Assembly (NCBI RefSeq): GCF_026041215.1
Contig: NZ_JAPEIQ010000039.1
Span: forward strand, 310,001-374,000
Reading direction: 5' to 3'
Source: Hoyosella sp. YIM 151337
Lineage (GTDB): Bacteria; Actinomycetota; Actinomycetes; Mycobacteriales; Mycobacteriaceae
DNA length: 64,000 nt
Part shown: positions 42,641 to 52,762 of the stretch, in pieces
How positions within the stretch are numbered: the stretch's first letter is position 1
How the letters are laid out: each line of letters starts with the position of its first letter
Position numbers and translations under genes: made by a program
The notes under the pieces: generated by a model
The model's database searches: none
What the model saw: the letters and a program-made list of their open reading frames with translations, nothing else
What the model was told of the DNA's origin: nothing

Positions 42641-43980
42641 GCGTGTGCTCCGTTCTTGAGACCATTGAGCAGCGCTTCCGCCCAATAGCCGTGCTGAATG
42701 GGGTACAGGCCCTCGTCTTCGACCTTGACGCCGCTCGATAGCGGTTCGATGCCGATCTTCTTCGCGTCTTCGTCGGGCCCGGGGATCTGGTGGGTGACGC
42801 CGCGGCTGAGGTCGTTCCACGGGGCTCTCGTGGCGAGATAGGTCTTTTGGCACGAGCGGAACTCCTCGAGATCGTCGGGAGTGGCCATGCCAGTGGCATT
42901 GAAGAAGTCCTCGTACTGACGGATTCGGTGGGCACGTGCCGCCGGGCTTTCGCCCTTCGGCGCGATGCAGTAGATGGTGACCTCGGTTTTGTCGACGGAG
43001 ACCGGGCGGAAGTGGCGGATCTGCGAGCCGAACTGGTCCATGAGGTACACGTTCGGGTACAGACAAAGGTTGCGTGAGACCCCGATCATCCAGTCGGCCT
43101 GGTCTTCTCCGAACTCGCTAACCAGCCGGTCGCGCTGCTCGAACAGCGGGCGGTTGGCAGGGTCGGCCCACTTCGTCCACAGCAGGAGATGGCCGTTATC
43201 AAACGAGTAATAGCCGCCCTTCTGCTTCGACCATTTACCGGCATCCATCGCCTTGGTAGCGTTCGTTGACTCACCGGTTTGCCGGCGTGCGGTCGTCGCC
43301 GCGTAATTCCAGTGCGTAGCGGAGACGTGATAGCCGTCGGCACCGTTCTCGGCCTGCAGCTTCCAGTTGCCGTCGTAGGTGTAAGTGGATGAGCCGCGCA
43401 GCACTTCGAGACCCTCGGGCGACTGATCCACGATCATGTCGATGATCTTCGTGGTGTCACCGAGGTGTTCGGTCAGCGGCGGCACGTCTGGGTTGAGGCT
43501 GCCGAACAGGAAGCCGCGGTAGTTCTCGAAGCGCGCGACCTTGGTGAGATCGTGGGAACCGTTCGTGTTGAACTGCTCGGGATAGCCAGCGTCGCGCGGA
43601 TCTTTAACCTTCAGCAGTTTGCCGTTGTTGCTGAAAGTCCAGCCGTGGAACGGACAGGTGAACGTGGTGCGGTTATCTGTCTTACGGCGGCAGAGCATCG
43701 CACCCCGGTGACTGCAGGCGTTGATCAGTGCGTTCAGTTCGCCGTGCTTGTCACGCGAGATGACGACGGGCTGTCTGCCCATGTAGGTCGTGAAGTAATC
43801 GCCAACATTCGGTAGCTGCGACTCGTGGGCAAGGTAAATCCAGTTGCCCTCAAAAATCACCTTCATCTCGAGTTCGAAGAGCTCTTCGTCCGTAAACACG
43901 TCGCGGCGAACTTGGTAGCGGCCGGTCGTCGGGTCTTCGACGAGGGCGCTGTTCAGTTTGGCTCGCAGTATTTCTGTCAT
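42637..43980 (-). CDS. benA: Benzoate 1,2-dioxygenase large (alpha) subunit
   Basis: A 447-residue Rieske oxygenase that turns benzoate into its cis-1,2-diol. The Rieske ligands are Cys89, His91, Cys109 and His112 ([19 protein letters not shown]). The catalytic iron site is in [14 protein letters not shown], with the bridging Asp and two His. The length is typical. ATG 43980 has TTGGAGGA upstream. It is the first gene of benABCDKE-luxR, with 117 bp before it to the catR stop, enough for its own promoter. Confidence 0.96.
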   Translation of the reverse strand: MTEILRAKLNSALVEDPTTGRYQVRRDVFTDEELFELEMKVIFEGNWIYLAHESQLPNVGDYFTTYMGRQPVVISRDKHGELNALINACSHRGAMLCRRKTDNRTTFTCPFHGWTFSNNGKLLKVKDPRDAGYPEQFNTNGSHDLTKVARFENYRGFLFGSLNPDVPPLTEHLGDTTKIIDMIVDQSPEGLEVLRGSSTYTYDGNWKLQAENGADGYHVSATHWNYAATTARRQTGESTNATKAMDAGKWSKQKGGYYSFDNGHLLLWTKWADPANRPLFEQRDRLVSEFGEDQADWMIGVSRNLCLYPNVYLMDQFGSQIRHFRPVSVDKTEVTIYCIAPKGESPAARAHRIRQYEDFFNATGMATPDDLEEFRSCQKTYLATRAPWNDLSRGVTHQIPGPDEDAKKIGIEPLSSGVKVEDEGLYPIQHGYWAEALLNGLKNGAHA

Positions 43981-44097
43981 GTAGATCCTCCAACGTCTCT
44001 CGGACGGGCTGGGTCCGACAGAAATCCACTCTGACAGCTTGTGTCTCGGGTCACACTGGGGTAAACCCTAGTGCTGGCCAGGGCATGCGAAATTTGC

Positions 44098-44865
44098 CTA
44101 CGTGTACCCCAGTTCCGCGCTGAGTCGTTCGGCGTGGGCGACGAGAATAGGGGCGACTTCGGTGCGGAAGCGCTGTGGCGTCGAGCGTCCCGCTGAGGTG
44201 GACGATGCGAGCACGCCAGCGACCGCGCCAGACGAGTTGCGAACCGGTGCCGCGAGCGAGATCAACCCGTCTTCGAGTTCTCCGTACGTATGCGAATAAC
44301 CCTGCGCACGAACATGTTCAAGTTCGCCGATCAGTGCGTCGCGGGAGGTCAGCGTCCGGGCGGTGTATGGCGTAAACGTGGTTGCATCGAGGACTGCGGC
44401 GACGGTTTCGCTGTCCTCCCACGCGAGGAGGGCACGGCCCATGGATGTGGCGAAAGCCGGTACCCGTGTGCCAACGGCGACGTTGATACTCATGATGCGC
44501 CGCACGGGCACGCGTGCTGCGTAAATGACGTCCGGCCCGTCGAGGACTCCGAGGGACGCAGACTCCCGGGTGCGTTCCGCGATGCGTTCAAGATGAGGCA
44601 TGGCGAGATTAACGAGCGTGTTAGCGGCGGAATAGTGCTCACCGAGGGTCAGAACGCGCGCAGTGAGTGACCATCGTCCCCCGTTTCCGGTGACATATCC
44701 GAGGTGTTGCAGCGTGAGGAGGATGCGGCGAACCGCGGGCCGGGAGAGCCCCGTCGCGGTTGCCACCTCAGCAAGTGTCGGGCTGGTCAGCGTCTCGCTG
44801 AACGCGCGGAGCACGGCGAAGCCGCGTTCGATGCTCTGAATGTAATCGCGCTCGCTGATGTCCAT
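44098..44865 (-). CDS. catR: IclR-family regulator of the catechol/benzoate genes
   Basis: A 255-residue regulator. The N-terminal winged HTH reads YIQSIERGFAVLRAFSETLT and TLAEVATATGLSRPAVRRIL. The C-terminal effector domain has LNVAVGTRVPAFATSMGRAL and the YTARTL stretch. It belongs to the PcaR/CatR branch that responds to cis,cis-muconate or beta-ketoadipate-pathway acids. ATG 44865 is followed upstream by 172 bp to catA, divergently. A perfect palindrome there (44973-44989) is the likely operator. Confidence 0.88.
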   Translation of the reverse strand: MDISERDYIQSIERGFAVLRAFSETLTSPTLAEVATATGLSRPAVRRILLTLQHLGYVTGNGGRWSLTARVLTLGEHYSAANTLVNLAMPHLERIAERTRESASLGVLDGPDVIYAARVPVRRIMSINVAVGTRVPAFATSMGRALLAWEDSETVAAVLDATTFTPYTARTLTSRDALIGELEHVRAQGYSHTYGELEDGLISLAAPVRNSSGAVAGVLASSTSAGRSTPQRFRTEVAPILVAHAERLSAELGYT

Positions 44866-44952
44866 GCGAGTTGGCCTCTCTAGGTGGGGACTAGGCAATC
44901 CCCGGAAATATTTGCGTTGACAAATGTTTGTGACAGCGCGCACACTATGGCA

Positions 44953-44989
44953 TGTACGCAGTGCGGCGACTATGTACGCACAGCGTACA
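44953..44989. promoter_or_regulatory. Likely CatR operator between catR and catA
   Basis: A perfect 7-3-7 palindrome, TGTACGCACAGCGTACA (44973-44989), and an extra half-site TGTACGCA exactly 20 bp upstream (44953-44960). A TATGTA -10-like element for catA overlaps the palindrome. Paired sites two turns apart fit an IclR dimer pair. Confidence 0.6.
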
Positions 44990-45007
44990 CGGATTCTCTC
45001 CGCGTGA

Positions 45008-45904
<897 letters not shown>

Positions 45905-45938
45905 ATATTCGCCCCGCCTGACGAGGAAGCTTGCAGCA

Positions 45939-47060
45939 GTGTCTGAACTGACTATCGATTCGATCCAGACCACCATCCTGGACGTGCCGTTGGTGCGCCC
46001 GCATAAGTTCGCGACAACGGTGATGGACAAGCAGCCACTGTTGCTCGTCGAGGTGAGAACGTCCGGCGGTGTAATAGGCTTCGGCGAAGCGGTCGTCCCG
46101 GGCGGCCCATGGTGGGGCGGCGAATCCGTCGAAACCATGAAGGCGCTCATTGATGGCCACATGGCGCCGGTGGTTTTAGGTCGCAGCGCTGAGGACATCA
46201 CGGGGATCATGCTCGATATCGAGCGTGTGGTTGCGAAAGCGACATTCGCCAAAGCGGGTGTCGAAGTGGCGCTGCACGACGCGTGGGCACGCAGTCTGGG
46301 TGTCCCGGTACACACGCTGCTCGGCGGCGCGTACCGCGACAGTGTGGACGTTACCTGGGCGCTCGGCTCAGCGCCGATTGCGGAGATCATTGACGAAGCG
46401 CTTGCGAAACTCGAGCAGCGAATGAACTTCAGCTTCAAGCTCAAGATGGGTGCCCTGCATCCCGCGGCGGACACCCAGCGGGTGCTCGCGGTGGTTGCAG
46501 CTCTAGAGGGTAAAGCCGGTGTGCGCGTAGACATCAATGCACGCTGGGACCGCTTCACCGCGCTTCGCTACCTGCCCCAGCTTGCTGACGGCGGTGTTGA
46601 ACTCATCGAGCAGCCAACACCCGGCGATCAAATCGAGGTGCTCGCCGAACTCAGCCGTATTTTGCCGGTGCCGATCATGGCCGACGAAAGCGTGCTGACG
46701 CCCCATGATGCGCTTGAGGTGGTGCGCCAGCAGGCCGCAGCGGTGATCGCCGTGAAAACCACAAAATGTGGGGGCCTCCAGCGCAGCCGAGATGTGGTCG
46801 CCATCGCCCGGGCGGCAGGTGTGGCATGCCACGGCGCGACGTCCATCGAAGGCCCGATCGGAACAGCGGCATCGATCCACTTCGCTTGTTCGCAGCCTGG
46901 TATCAACTTCGGCTCGGAGCTCTTCGGTCCCCTCCTCTTCGCCGAGGAACTGCTCGCCGAACCCTTGCGCTATGGCGACGGCAAGGTTGCCTTACCGCAG
47001 GGCCCAGGGCTCGGTGTCGAACTGAACATGGATGCCGTCAAAACGTGGACCCGAAACTAA
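45939..47060 (+). CDS. catB: Muconate cycloisomerase
   Basis: A 373-residue enolase-superfamily enzyme that turns cis,cis-muconate into muconolactone. The catalytic KxK is in SFKLKMGAL; metal ligands are in VDINARWD, LIEQPTPGD and MADESVLT; the second base Lys is in IAVKTTKCGGL. The start is GTG 45939, 34 bp after catA. It overlaps nothing and leads into catC 8 bp on. Gene order fits the Rhodococcus-type catABC. Confidence 0.95.
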   Translation: MSELTIDSIQTTILDVPLVRPHKFATTVMDKQPLLLVEVRTSGGVIGFGEAVVPGGPWWGGESVETMKALIDGHMAPVVLGRSAEDITGIMLDIERVVAKATFAKAGVEVALHDAWARSLGVPVHTLLGGAYRDSVDVTWALGSAPIAEIIDEALAKLEQRMNFSFKLKMGALHPAADTQRVLAVVAALEGKAGVRVDINARWDRFTALRYLPQLADGGVELIEQPTPGDQIEVLAELSRILPVPIMADESVLTPHDALEVVRQQAAAVIAVKTTKCGGLQRSRDVVAIARAAGVACHGATSIEGPIGTAASIHFACSQPGINFGSELFGPLLFAEELLAEPLRYGDGKVALPQGPGLGVELNMDAVKTWTRN

Positions 47061-47068
47061 GGAAGAAG

Positions 47069-47356
47069 ATGGCGCTGTTTCACGTACGCATGGACGTGCG
47101 GATTCCAAACGACCTAGACCCCGCGTTACGCGCGGAGACACTTGCGCGCGAAAAGGACTACAGTCAAAAACTCCAGCGCTCAGGGAAGTGGCCGCACATC
47201 TGGCGGATCGTCGGCCGGTACAGCAACATCAGCATCTTCGACGTGGAGTCCGCCGATGAGCTGCACGAGATCCTCTGGAATCTGCCGCTATTTCCGTACA
47301 TGGACATCGAGATCCTGCCGCTCACGCGCCACGGGTCGGATGTTAAGGAGGCGTGA
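47069..47356 (+). CDS. catC: Muconolactone delta-isomerase
   Basis: A 95-residue ferredoxin-like-fold decamer subunit that makes beta-ketoadipate enol-lactone. Recognisable: MALFHVRMDVRIPNDLDP, the Arg/Trp/His stretch GKWPHIWRIVGRYSNISIFD and LWNLPLFPYMDIEILPLTRH. ATG 47069 has AAGGAAG spanning the catB stop. It is the last cat gene; pcaD/pcaIJ for the next steps are not in the window. Confidence 0.96.
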   Translation: MALFHVRMDVRIPNDLDPALRAETLAREKDYSQKLQRSGKWPHIWRIVGRYSNISIFDVESADELHEILWNLPLFPYMDIEILPLTRHGSDVKEA

Positions 47357-47385
47357 GCCTGGCCAGATTGAGTGTTCGAAAAGAT

Positions 47386-47400
47386 ACGATACCGTTTCGT
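47386..47400. promoter_or_regulatory. Candidate TetR operator upstream of the DHA2 exporter
   Basis: An imperfect palindrome, ACGATACCGTTTCGT, ending 12 bp before a TATGAT -10 (47413-47418). Symmetric ACGA...TCGT arms around a CCG core are typical of TetR-family sites; the repressor gene follows the exporter. Confidence 0.5.
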
Positions 47401-47459
47401 TTCGTAAAGGAGTATGATAGCCGGGAACCATACCTCTGCTACAAGCAAAGGCGGACCGC

Positions 47460-49052
47460 GTGGCTACCACCCTCCCGACACCCGCGCACAGCACGGACAA
47501 CTGCGACGAATCCGATACGGGACACCCTCGGCGCTGGCTGATACTGGGTGTACTGGTTCTCAGCCTGATCGTCGTCGTGCTCGACAACACCGTGCTCAAC
47601 GTCGCAATGAAGACGCTGGCCGACCCGAATGCCGGCATCGGCGCAACACAGAGTCAGCTCGCCTGGCTGATCAACTCGTACACCCTTGTTTTCGCGGGAC
47701 TGCTCTTCGCATTCGGTGTCATCGGTGACCGCATCGGCCGCAAACGCATGCTGCTGATCGGACTCGTGATCTTCGGTATCTCCTCATTGCTGTCCGCGTA
47801 TGCAGTGTCACCCGAGCAACTGCTGATCTATCGTGCGATCAAAGGGGTCGGCGCAGCCGCGATGATGCCCGCCACGCTCTCCCTCGTGCGCGCGGTGTTC
47901 TCCCACAAGGAGTTTCCGAAGGCACTCGGTATTTGGACCGGCGCGGTGGGAATCGGCAGCGCCCTCGGACCGATCGTCGGAGGGGCCTTGCTCGAGCGAT
48001 TCTGGTGGGGCTCAGTCTTCCTCATCAACGTACCGATCGTCGTAGCGGGCTTCGTGATGATTCTCCTCATCGCCCCCGAATCCAGGGGAACGCAAGGAAA
48101 GCCAGATCTCATTGGCATGGGACTCTCTGTCGTTGGTCTCGTCGCCCTCACCTACGGCATCATCAGCGCTGGCAATTCCGGATCCTGGTCGGGCCCCGCG
48201 GTCATCGGCCCGATCGTCGTGGGCGTCCTCGTACTTGTAGCGTTCGTTCTGTGGGAGCGCCGTATTCCGCATGCGTCGCTGGATATGTCGCTGTTCAAGA
48301 ACCCGCGCTTCTCTGCGTCAGCAGCGATCATCGCGCTCGTCTTCTTCGGCATGATGGGTCTGTTCTTCTTCATGACCTTCTACCTGCAGATCGTGAAGGG
48401 TTTCACGCCCCTGCAAGCCGGGCTTCTCTTCCTCCCCACGGGTGTCGCCATGCTGATCTTCTCGCCTCTCTCCAACGCGGTGGTCGTCCGATTCGGGCCC
48501 CGCGCGGTCGGGGCCGCTGCGCTACTGCTGATTATTGCGTCGTTCCTCGTCGTCACGACGCTCGACGCGAACACTCCGATCGGAGTGCTCGTCGCACTGT
48601 TCTTCGTGCAAGGCGTCGGGATGGCGCACCTCATGCCACCTGCGATGAACACGCTCATGTCGTCGGTTCCGCGGGAAAAAGCAGGTGTGGGCTCTGCCCT
48701 TGGCAACACCCTCCGCCAAGTTGGTGGCTCGTTCGGTGTAGCTGTACTTGGCACGATCATGGCCCAGGGATACCGTTCGCGAATCGGTGAAACCGCTCCG
48801 ACCCTTCCCGAATCAGCACGGGAATCAATCGCTGCCACGTTCGGGCTTGTCGAGCGTGGCGGCGCGCCTGCAGCCGTCATGGATTCCGCCAGCGAAGCCT
48901 TCATCGGCGCCATGCATTCCACCGCTTTTAGCGCGGTCGGCGCCGCGATCGCAGGCCTTGTCGTCGTGTCATTCTTCTTCCCAACAAAGCGGCAGATGAG
49001 CGAGGTGCGGCAACCTCAGGCCGAACCCGCACCCGCGATGTCGCGGACCTGA
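47460..49052 (+). CDS. DHA2-family MFS multidrug exporter (EmrB/QacA-like)
   Basis: A 530-residue, 14-helix efflux pump. Helix 1 has VVVLDNTVLNVAM (motif D1), loop 2-3 has GDRIGRKRMLLIG (motif A), and helix 5 has TGAVGIGSALGPIVGGAL (antiporter motif C). The C-terminal half has VPREKAGVGSALGNTLRQVG. The start is GTG 47460 with AAAGGCGG. The TetR gene lies 14 bp downstream, so pump and repressor are one unit. Its position after catABC suggests export of aromatic or antibacterial compounds, but the substrate is unknown. Confidence 0.9.
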   Translation: MATTLPTPAHSTDNCDESDTGHPRRWLILGVLVLSLIVVVLDNTVLNVAMKTLADPNAGIGATQSQLAWLINSYTLVFAGLLFAFGVIGDRIGRKRMLLIGLVIFGISSLLSAYAVSPEQLLIYRAIKGVGAAAMMPATLSLVRAVFSHKEFPKALGIWTGAVGIGSALGPIVGGALLERFWWGSVFLINVPIVVAGFVMILLIAPESRGTQGKPDLIGMGLSVVGLVALTYGIISAGNSGSWSGPAVIGPIVVGVLVLVAFVLWERRIPHASLDMSLFKNPRFSASAAIIALVFFGMMGLFFFMTFYLQIVKGFTPLQAGLLFLPTGVAMLIFSPLSNAVVVRFGPRAVGAAALLLIIASFLVVTTLDANTPIGVLVALFFVQGVGMAHLMPPAMNTLMSSVPREKAGVGSALGNTLRQVGGSFGVAVLGTIMAQGYRSRIGETAPTLPESARESIAATFGLVERGGAPAAVMDSASEAFIGAMHSTAFSAVGAAIAGLVVVSFFFPTKRQMSEVRQPQAEPAPAMSRT

Positions 49053-49066
49053 GGGAAGATGGGTTG

Positions 49067-49702
49067 GTGACGCAAGAAACCGGCGAAACCGCGGGGTTAT
49101 CCCCGGACTGTTCGAGTCCTGCAGCGCGCGGGCGCCCGCGCAGTGAAGCCGCGAGCCAGGCCATTCTCAGCGCGGTGCTCGACCTGATCGCTGAACGTGG
49201 CTCTCTCGGCGATGTGAGCGTCGACGCGGTGGCTGAGCTTTCCGGCGTATCGAAGGCGACGATCTACCGGCGCTGGTCCTCCAAGGAAGAACTCGTCGCG
49301 ACCGCCGTCGACAGCATCAAATCAACTCCGGAGGTGGAGCTTTCGCATACATCGGTCCGTGAGGACCTGATTCGCCTCGGGCGGAACATACGCAGCGGAT
49401 TTACGGAGAAGGAACGCAGAGTCCTGAAATCCATGGTCCTCGAGTCCTCGTCGAACCCGGACTTCAAGCGTCACCACGACCGCTTCATCGAACGCCGGCG
49501 CGCCGTCGTGCGGGAAGTCTTTTGGCTCGGCGTTGAGCGGGGGGAACTGCGCGGCGACATCGACCTCGATCTCGCGGTCGCGATGTTCGTCAGCCCACTA
49601 CTCACCATAATCGTCTATCAAAACTACCCTGACCTGCACACCGATGGCCTCGTGGAACGCATCGTCGATCATCTGCTGTACGGGTTCGCGCGCCGCGACT
49701 AG
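49067..49702 (+). CDS. TetR-family transcriptional regulator
   Basis: A 211-residue repressor. The N-terminal HTH (residues about 25-70) reads ASQAILSAVLDLIAERGSLG and VDAVAELSGVSKATIYRRWS, followed by SKEELVATAVDS. The C-terminal ligand domain begins near RNIRSGFTEKERRVLKSMVL. GTG 49067 has GAGGGA 10 bp upstream; TTG 49064 is the alternative. It probably represses the exporter through the site at 47386-47400. Its stop overlaps that of the convergent triple-fusion gene by 3 bp. Confidence 0.88.
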   Translation: MTQETGETAGLSPDCSSPAARGRPRSEAASQAILSAVLDLIAERGSLGDVSVDAVAELSGVSKATIYRRWSSKEELVATAVDSIKSTPEVELSHTSVREDLIRLGRNIRSGFTEKERRVLKSMVLESSSNPDFKRHHDRFIERRRAVVREVFWLGVERGELRGDIDLDLAVAMFVSPLLTIIVYQNYPDLHTDGLVERIVDHLLYGFARRD

Positions 49703-52677
49703 CGGCCGCGCCACTGCGGGGCGCGTTTCTCTTCGAATGCCCGGATGCCCTCGGCAGCGTCGTCCGTGAATGTCACTGGAGAAGCCAGTTCACTCTGCCG
49801 GTCGAACGCATCCGCAACGGGCCAGTCTGGCGTTGCATCGACGATTTGCTTGCTGACAGCGACAGAGAGGGGCGCGTTCGCGGCAATCGCCGCAGCGAGT
49901 TCACTCGCACGCGACAGCGCCTCGCCGGGCTCGCTCAGGAAGTTGATCAAGCCAAGCTCGTACAAGCGGCTTGCGGGCACCGGATTACCGGTCAGGGCGA
50001 TTTCGAGCGCCATCGGGCGTGGCAGTTGCCGCGCCAGCCGCAGGACGCCGCCAGCTGCCGCGACGAGACCGCGCCTGGGTTCGGGTAATCCAAACACCGC
50101 ATCACGGGCAGCCACGATCAGATCACACGCGAGCGCCAATTCGAAACCGCCAGCAAGAGCGTGCCCCTCAACGGCCGCAATTATCGGTTTGGCTGGAGGC
50201 TTGCGCGTCATCCCCAGTAGTCCGCGCTGCGGTGCCACCGGGAACTCACCGCGAGCGGCAGCTTTGAGGTCCATGCCCGTGCAGAACTCGCCGCCGGAGC
50301 CGGTCAGGACGGCCACGCGTGCTTCCGGGTCAGCGTCGAACGCGTCGAGGGCGCGTTCGATGTCGAGGGCCATGGTCAGGTCTATGGCGTTGCGCACCTC
50401 CGGGCGGTTCAGTGTGATGACGCACAGCGGGCCTTCCCACTCGATATGCAGCCGTGGCGCTCTCTGTGTGTGCGCGATCAGTGTGCGTACGCGAGCCGCA
50501 TCTGGACCTCCCGGCGCGAGTGTGATGTCTGCTCCTCGTACCTCCGCGCTGACACCGAGAAGGTCGCGCTCGCGAGCTGCGGCGAGCACGCCGGGAGCGA
50601 CTGAGCGGTGCAGGAACCGCGTGCCATCGGCCGTGAGCAAGCTAAGGATCACTGCCTCGGGCTGACCACTTGCCGTGAAAGGCATCGTGTAGCTTTCAAC
50701 TACACATGGGCCGACGTACTCGGTGGTGACCGTGCGGGAGGGCGTGCGGTGCAGCCGGATTCCAGCATCGATATCCCGGAATGGCCGTTGCGGGGGAGCA
50801 GTCGACAGCACGGTGCCAGCGTGTTTCGTTGCGAACCAGCCGAGTGCGGTCACAAGTCCCATCGAACCCGGCGCGGCCCGCAGCGACTGCACAAGGGCCG
50901 CGACCCCATGCGTGCTGTAGTTGTTCAACGGTCCGCCCGCGAAGGTCAGCCCGCCCGTGCAGGTGAGGGGACGCGCCGGATCGTCGAGCGGCAGCCCCAG
51001 TTCCAGTGCTGCAGCCTGCACCGCGAACGGGAAACACGAGTACAGGTCAACATGTTCGATGTCATTGACCGTGACACCGGCGTGGGTGAGCAACGCGTCG
51101 CCGACTGCGCCGATCGCCGGTACCGCAGCCAGGTCGTGCCGCTCGGAAACGTACCATTCCTCATCTGCGTGCGCACCAGCATGGAGGAACACCCACTTTT
51201 CCGGTGTAATGCCCGCTTCCACCGCTGCGGCGGCGCTGCACAGGACGACGGCAGCGCCTTGATCAACCGTCAGGTTCGCGGACATGAGCTTTGTGTACGG
51301 CGCGGCGATCGGCCGATTCGTGTCGGAAGGCTGTGCGATCTCCGGTGCGGTGTAGCCCTTGCGCACCCAGGCGTAGGGGTTGTCCTTGGCGGCAGCCGCG
51401 AACCGTGACCACAGCTGCGAAATCGCTGTGACATGATCGCCAGGATCGCGTGCGAGCCGACCGCGCATCGCGGTTTCCATCAGCGCGTACATCACCGGTG
51501 GGGTGAGCAGGCCAACGGCCTCTTCGGCCGCATTGGTGCCAGGTTTATCTGACCCGACGGCGCGCGGCCGCGCCTTCTGCCGCGGAACTCGCTCCCAGTC
51601 GGGCGCCCCATCGAGAGTAGCGAGCGAGGCGAACGCTTCTGCGCCGGCAAGCACCGCCACATCGAGCCTGCCGGCAGCGATCCGGGCGGCGGCATCGTTG
51701 AGCAACCGCAGCGGTCCATCGCCGCCCAGCGGTGCTGACTGCGTGAGCTCGACTGGTTCGACACCGAGTACGTCAGCGAGGATGGCAGCCTGAGTATCGC
51801 CGTATGCCCACGACGTCGTCGGCACTGCAAAAAGACCAAGCGCCCCGGACGCCGGCAGTGCTGCGTCCATATCCCTGATGGCAGCCGTAACTGCTTGTGC
51901 AGCAAGAGTTATTGGATCGACAGTGCCCGAAGCGGTGGGGTGGTGGACGCTCTGGCCCACACCGACGATCACCGGTGCCCACGGGTCGAGCAGTTCACCC
52001 GTCACCGGATGTGGGACAGGGCCGGGCTTGGGGCGAGGCGGTGCGTCATCGCGATCCGGTGCGCTTTCCGCCGCCGCCGGCGTCGCGCCGGCGACGAGTG
52101 CGGCGAGGCGCTGCAGTGACTCGGCTGTGGCCGCGTGCAGTGCGCGCGCGACCATGGCACCCATCGGGCCTTTCAGGGCATCGCTTTCGAAACCGCCCAC
52201 GACACCGAGATCGGTGCTGCCCGCGCGCTCAACGGCAGAAAATGCGAGCCCGGCGCGGGTTCCCAGCGGGCCGGACCCTTCGAGGACCATGCCGTTTCGC
52301 GTGCGGGCGGTGACGATCCACGTCACCCGGACGGGCGTTCCCATCACGCGCGCATTCTGGGTGAACCGATCACCCGTGGCCGGTGAGGCGGGCGGTCCAT
52401 CCGGCCACCCGGCGTGTACCGAAAACCACTCGGGATAGCGGCTGAAGTCGAACATCAGTGTCAGCACATCGTCCAAAGCCGCCGCGATGGAGGCTGACTC
52501 CGTGTACGTGTGCGCGTACTCGCCGGAGAGCGCGACGGGTACGTGCGCGGTTTCCTGCTTCGATGTGATGCGGAACGACGCTACCGCCGCGCGCGCGACG
52601 TCCGGTGCCGCGCCGACAGCAACGGCCATGTTCCGCCGAACTGACGCCGCCAGCGTCAGCAGGGTGCCCAGATTCAC
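49699..52677 (-). CDS. SRPBCC + thiolase-like + enoyl-CoA hydratase triple-domain protein
   Basis: A 992-residue fusion. Residues 50-200 are an SRPBCC fold (TESASIAAALDDVLTLMFDF, SRYPEWFSVH). A Pro/Ala linker follows at 200-230. Residues 232-640 are a thiolase-superfamily domain (WAPVIVGVGQSVHHPTASGT, NNYSTHGVAALVQSLR). Residues 650-715 are OB-fold-like (DUF35/SCP-x type). Residues 740-992 are a crotonase: CVITLNRPEVRNAIDLTMAL, GSGGEFCTGMDLK, VEGHALAGGFELALACDLIV. The usual thiolase nucleophile Cys is absent (GGDGPLRLLNDAA), so Claisen thiolysis is doubtful. The crotonase oxyanion residues are present. GTG 52677 has GGAGG 7 bp upstream. Likely acyl-CoA metabolism; possibly a retro-aldolase partner (inference). 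Confidence 0.85.
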   Translation of the reverse strand: MNLGTLLTLAASVRRNMAVAVGAAPDVARAAVASFRITSKQETAHVPVALSGEYAHTYTESASIAAALDDVLTLMFDFSRYPEWFSVHAGWPDGPPASPATGDRFTQNARVMGTPVRVTWIVTARTRNGMVLEGSGPLGTRAGLAFSAVERAGSTDLGVVGGFESDALKGPMGAMVARALHAATAESLQRLAALVAGATPAAAESAPDRDDAPPRPKPGPVPHPVTGELLDPWAPVIVGVGQSVHHPTASGTVDPITLAAQAVTAAIRDMDAALPASGALGLFAVPTTSWAYGDTQAAILADVLGVEPVELTQSAPLGGDGPLRLLNDAAARIAAGRLDVAVLAGAEAFASLATLDGAPDWERVPRQKARPRAVGSDKPGTNAAEEAVGLLTPPVMYALMETAMRGRLARDPGDHVTAISQLWSRFAAAAKDNPYAWVRKGYTAPEIAQPSDTNRPIAAPYTKLMSANLTVDQGAAVVLCSAAAAVEAGITPEKWVFLHAGAHADEEWYVSERHDLAAVPAIGAVGDALLTHAGVTVNDIEHVDLYSCFPFAVQAAALELGLPLDDPARPLTCTGGLTFAGGPLNNYSTHGVAALVQSLRAAPGSMGLVTALGWFATKHAGTVLSTAPPQRPFRDIDAGIRLHRTPSRTVTTEYVGPCVVESYTMPFTASGQPEAVILSLLTADGTRFLHRSVAPGVLAAARERDLLGVSAEVRGADITLAPGGPDAARVRTLIAHTQRAPRLHIEWEGPLCVITLNRPEVRNAIDLTMALDIERALDAFDADPEARVAVLTGSGGEFCTGMDLKAAARGEFPVAPQRGLLGMTRKPPAKPIIAAVEGHALAGGFELALACDLIVAARDAVFGLPEPRRGLVAAAGGVLRLARQLPRPMALEIALTGNPVPASRLYELGLINFLSEPGEALSRASELAAAIAANAPLSVAVSKQIVDATPDWPVADAFDRQSELASPVTFTDDAAEGIRAFEEKRAPQWRGR

Positions 52678-52762
52678 GCGGAAACCTCCAGATCAACAGT
52701 GATCGGTGACACCGGTGACGGTACCGACCATTTCGTCGTGTCGGAGGCAGGGACACGACGGG

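Noticed and set aside
42641-43066. 5' extension of the benB frame
   Set aside because: It overlaps benA out of frame, and the ATGA overlap at 42637-42640 sets the real start.
49699-52677. Separate genes rather than one fusion
   Set aside because: There is no stop codon in the frame and no internal ribosome site at the two domain borders that I could find; the domains are continuous.
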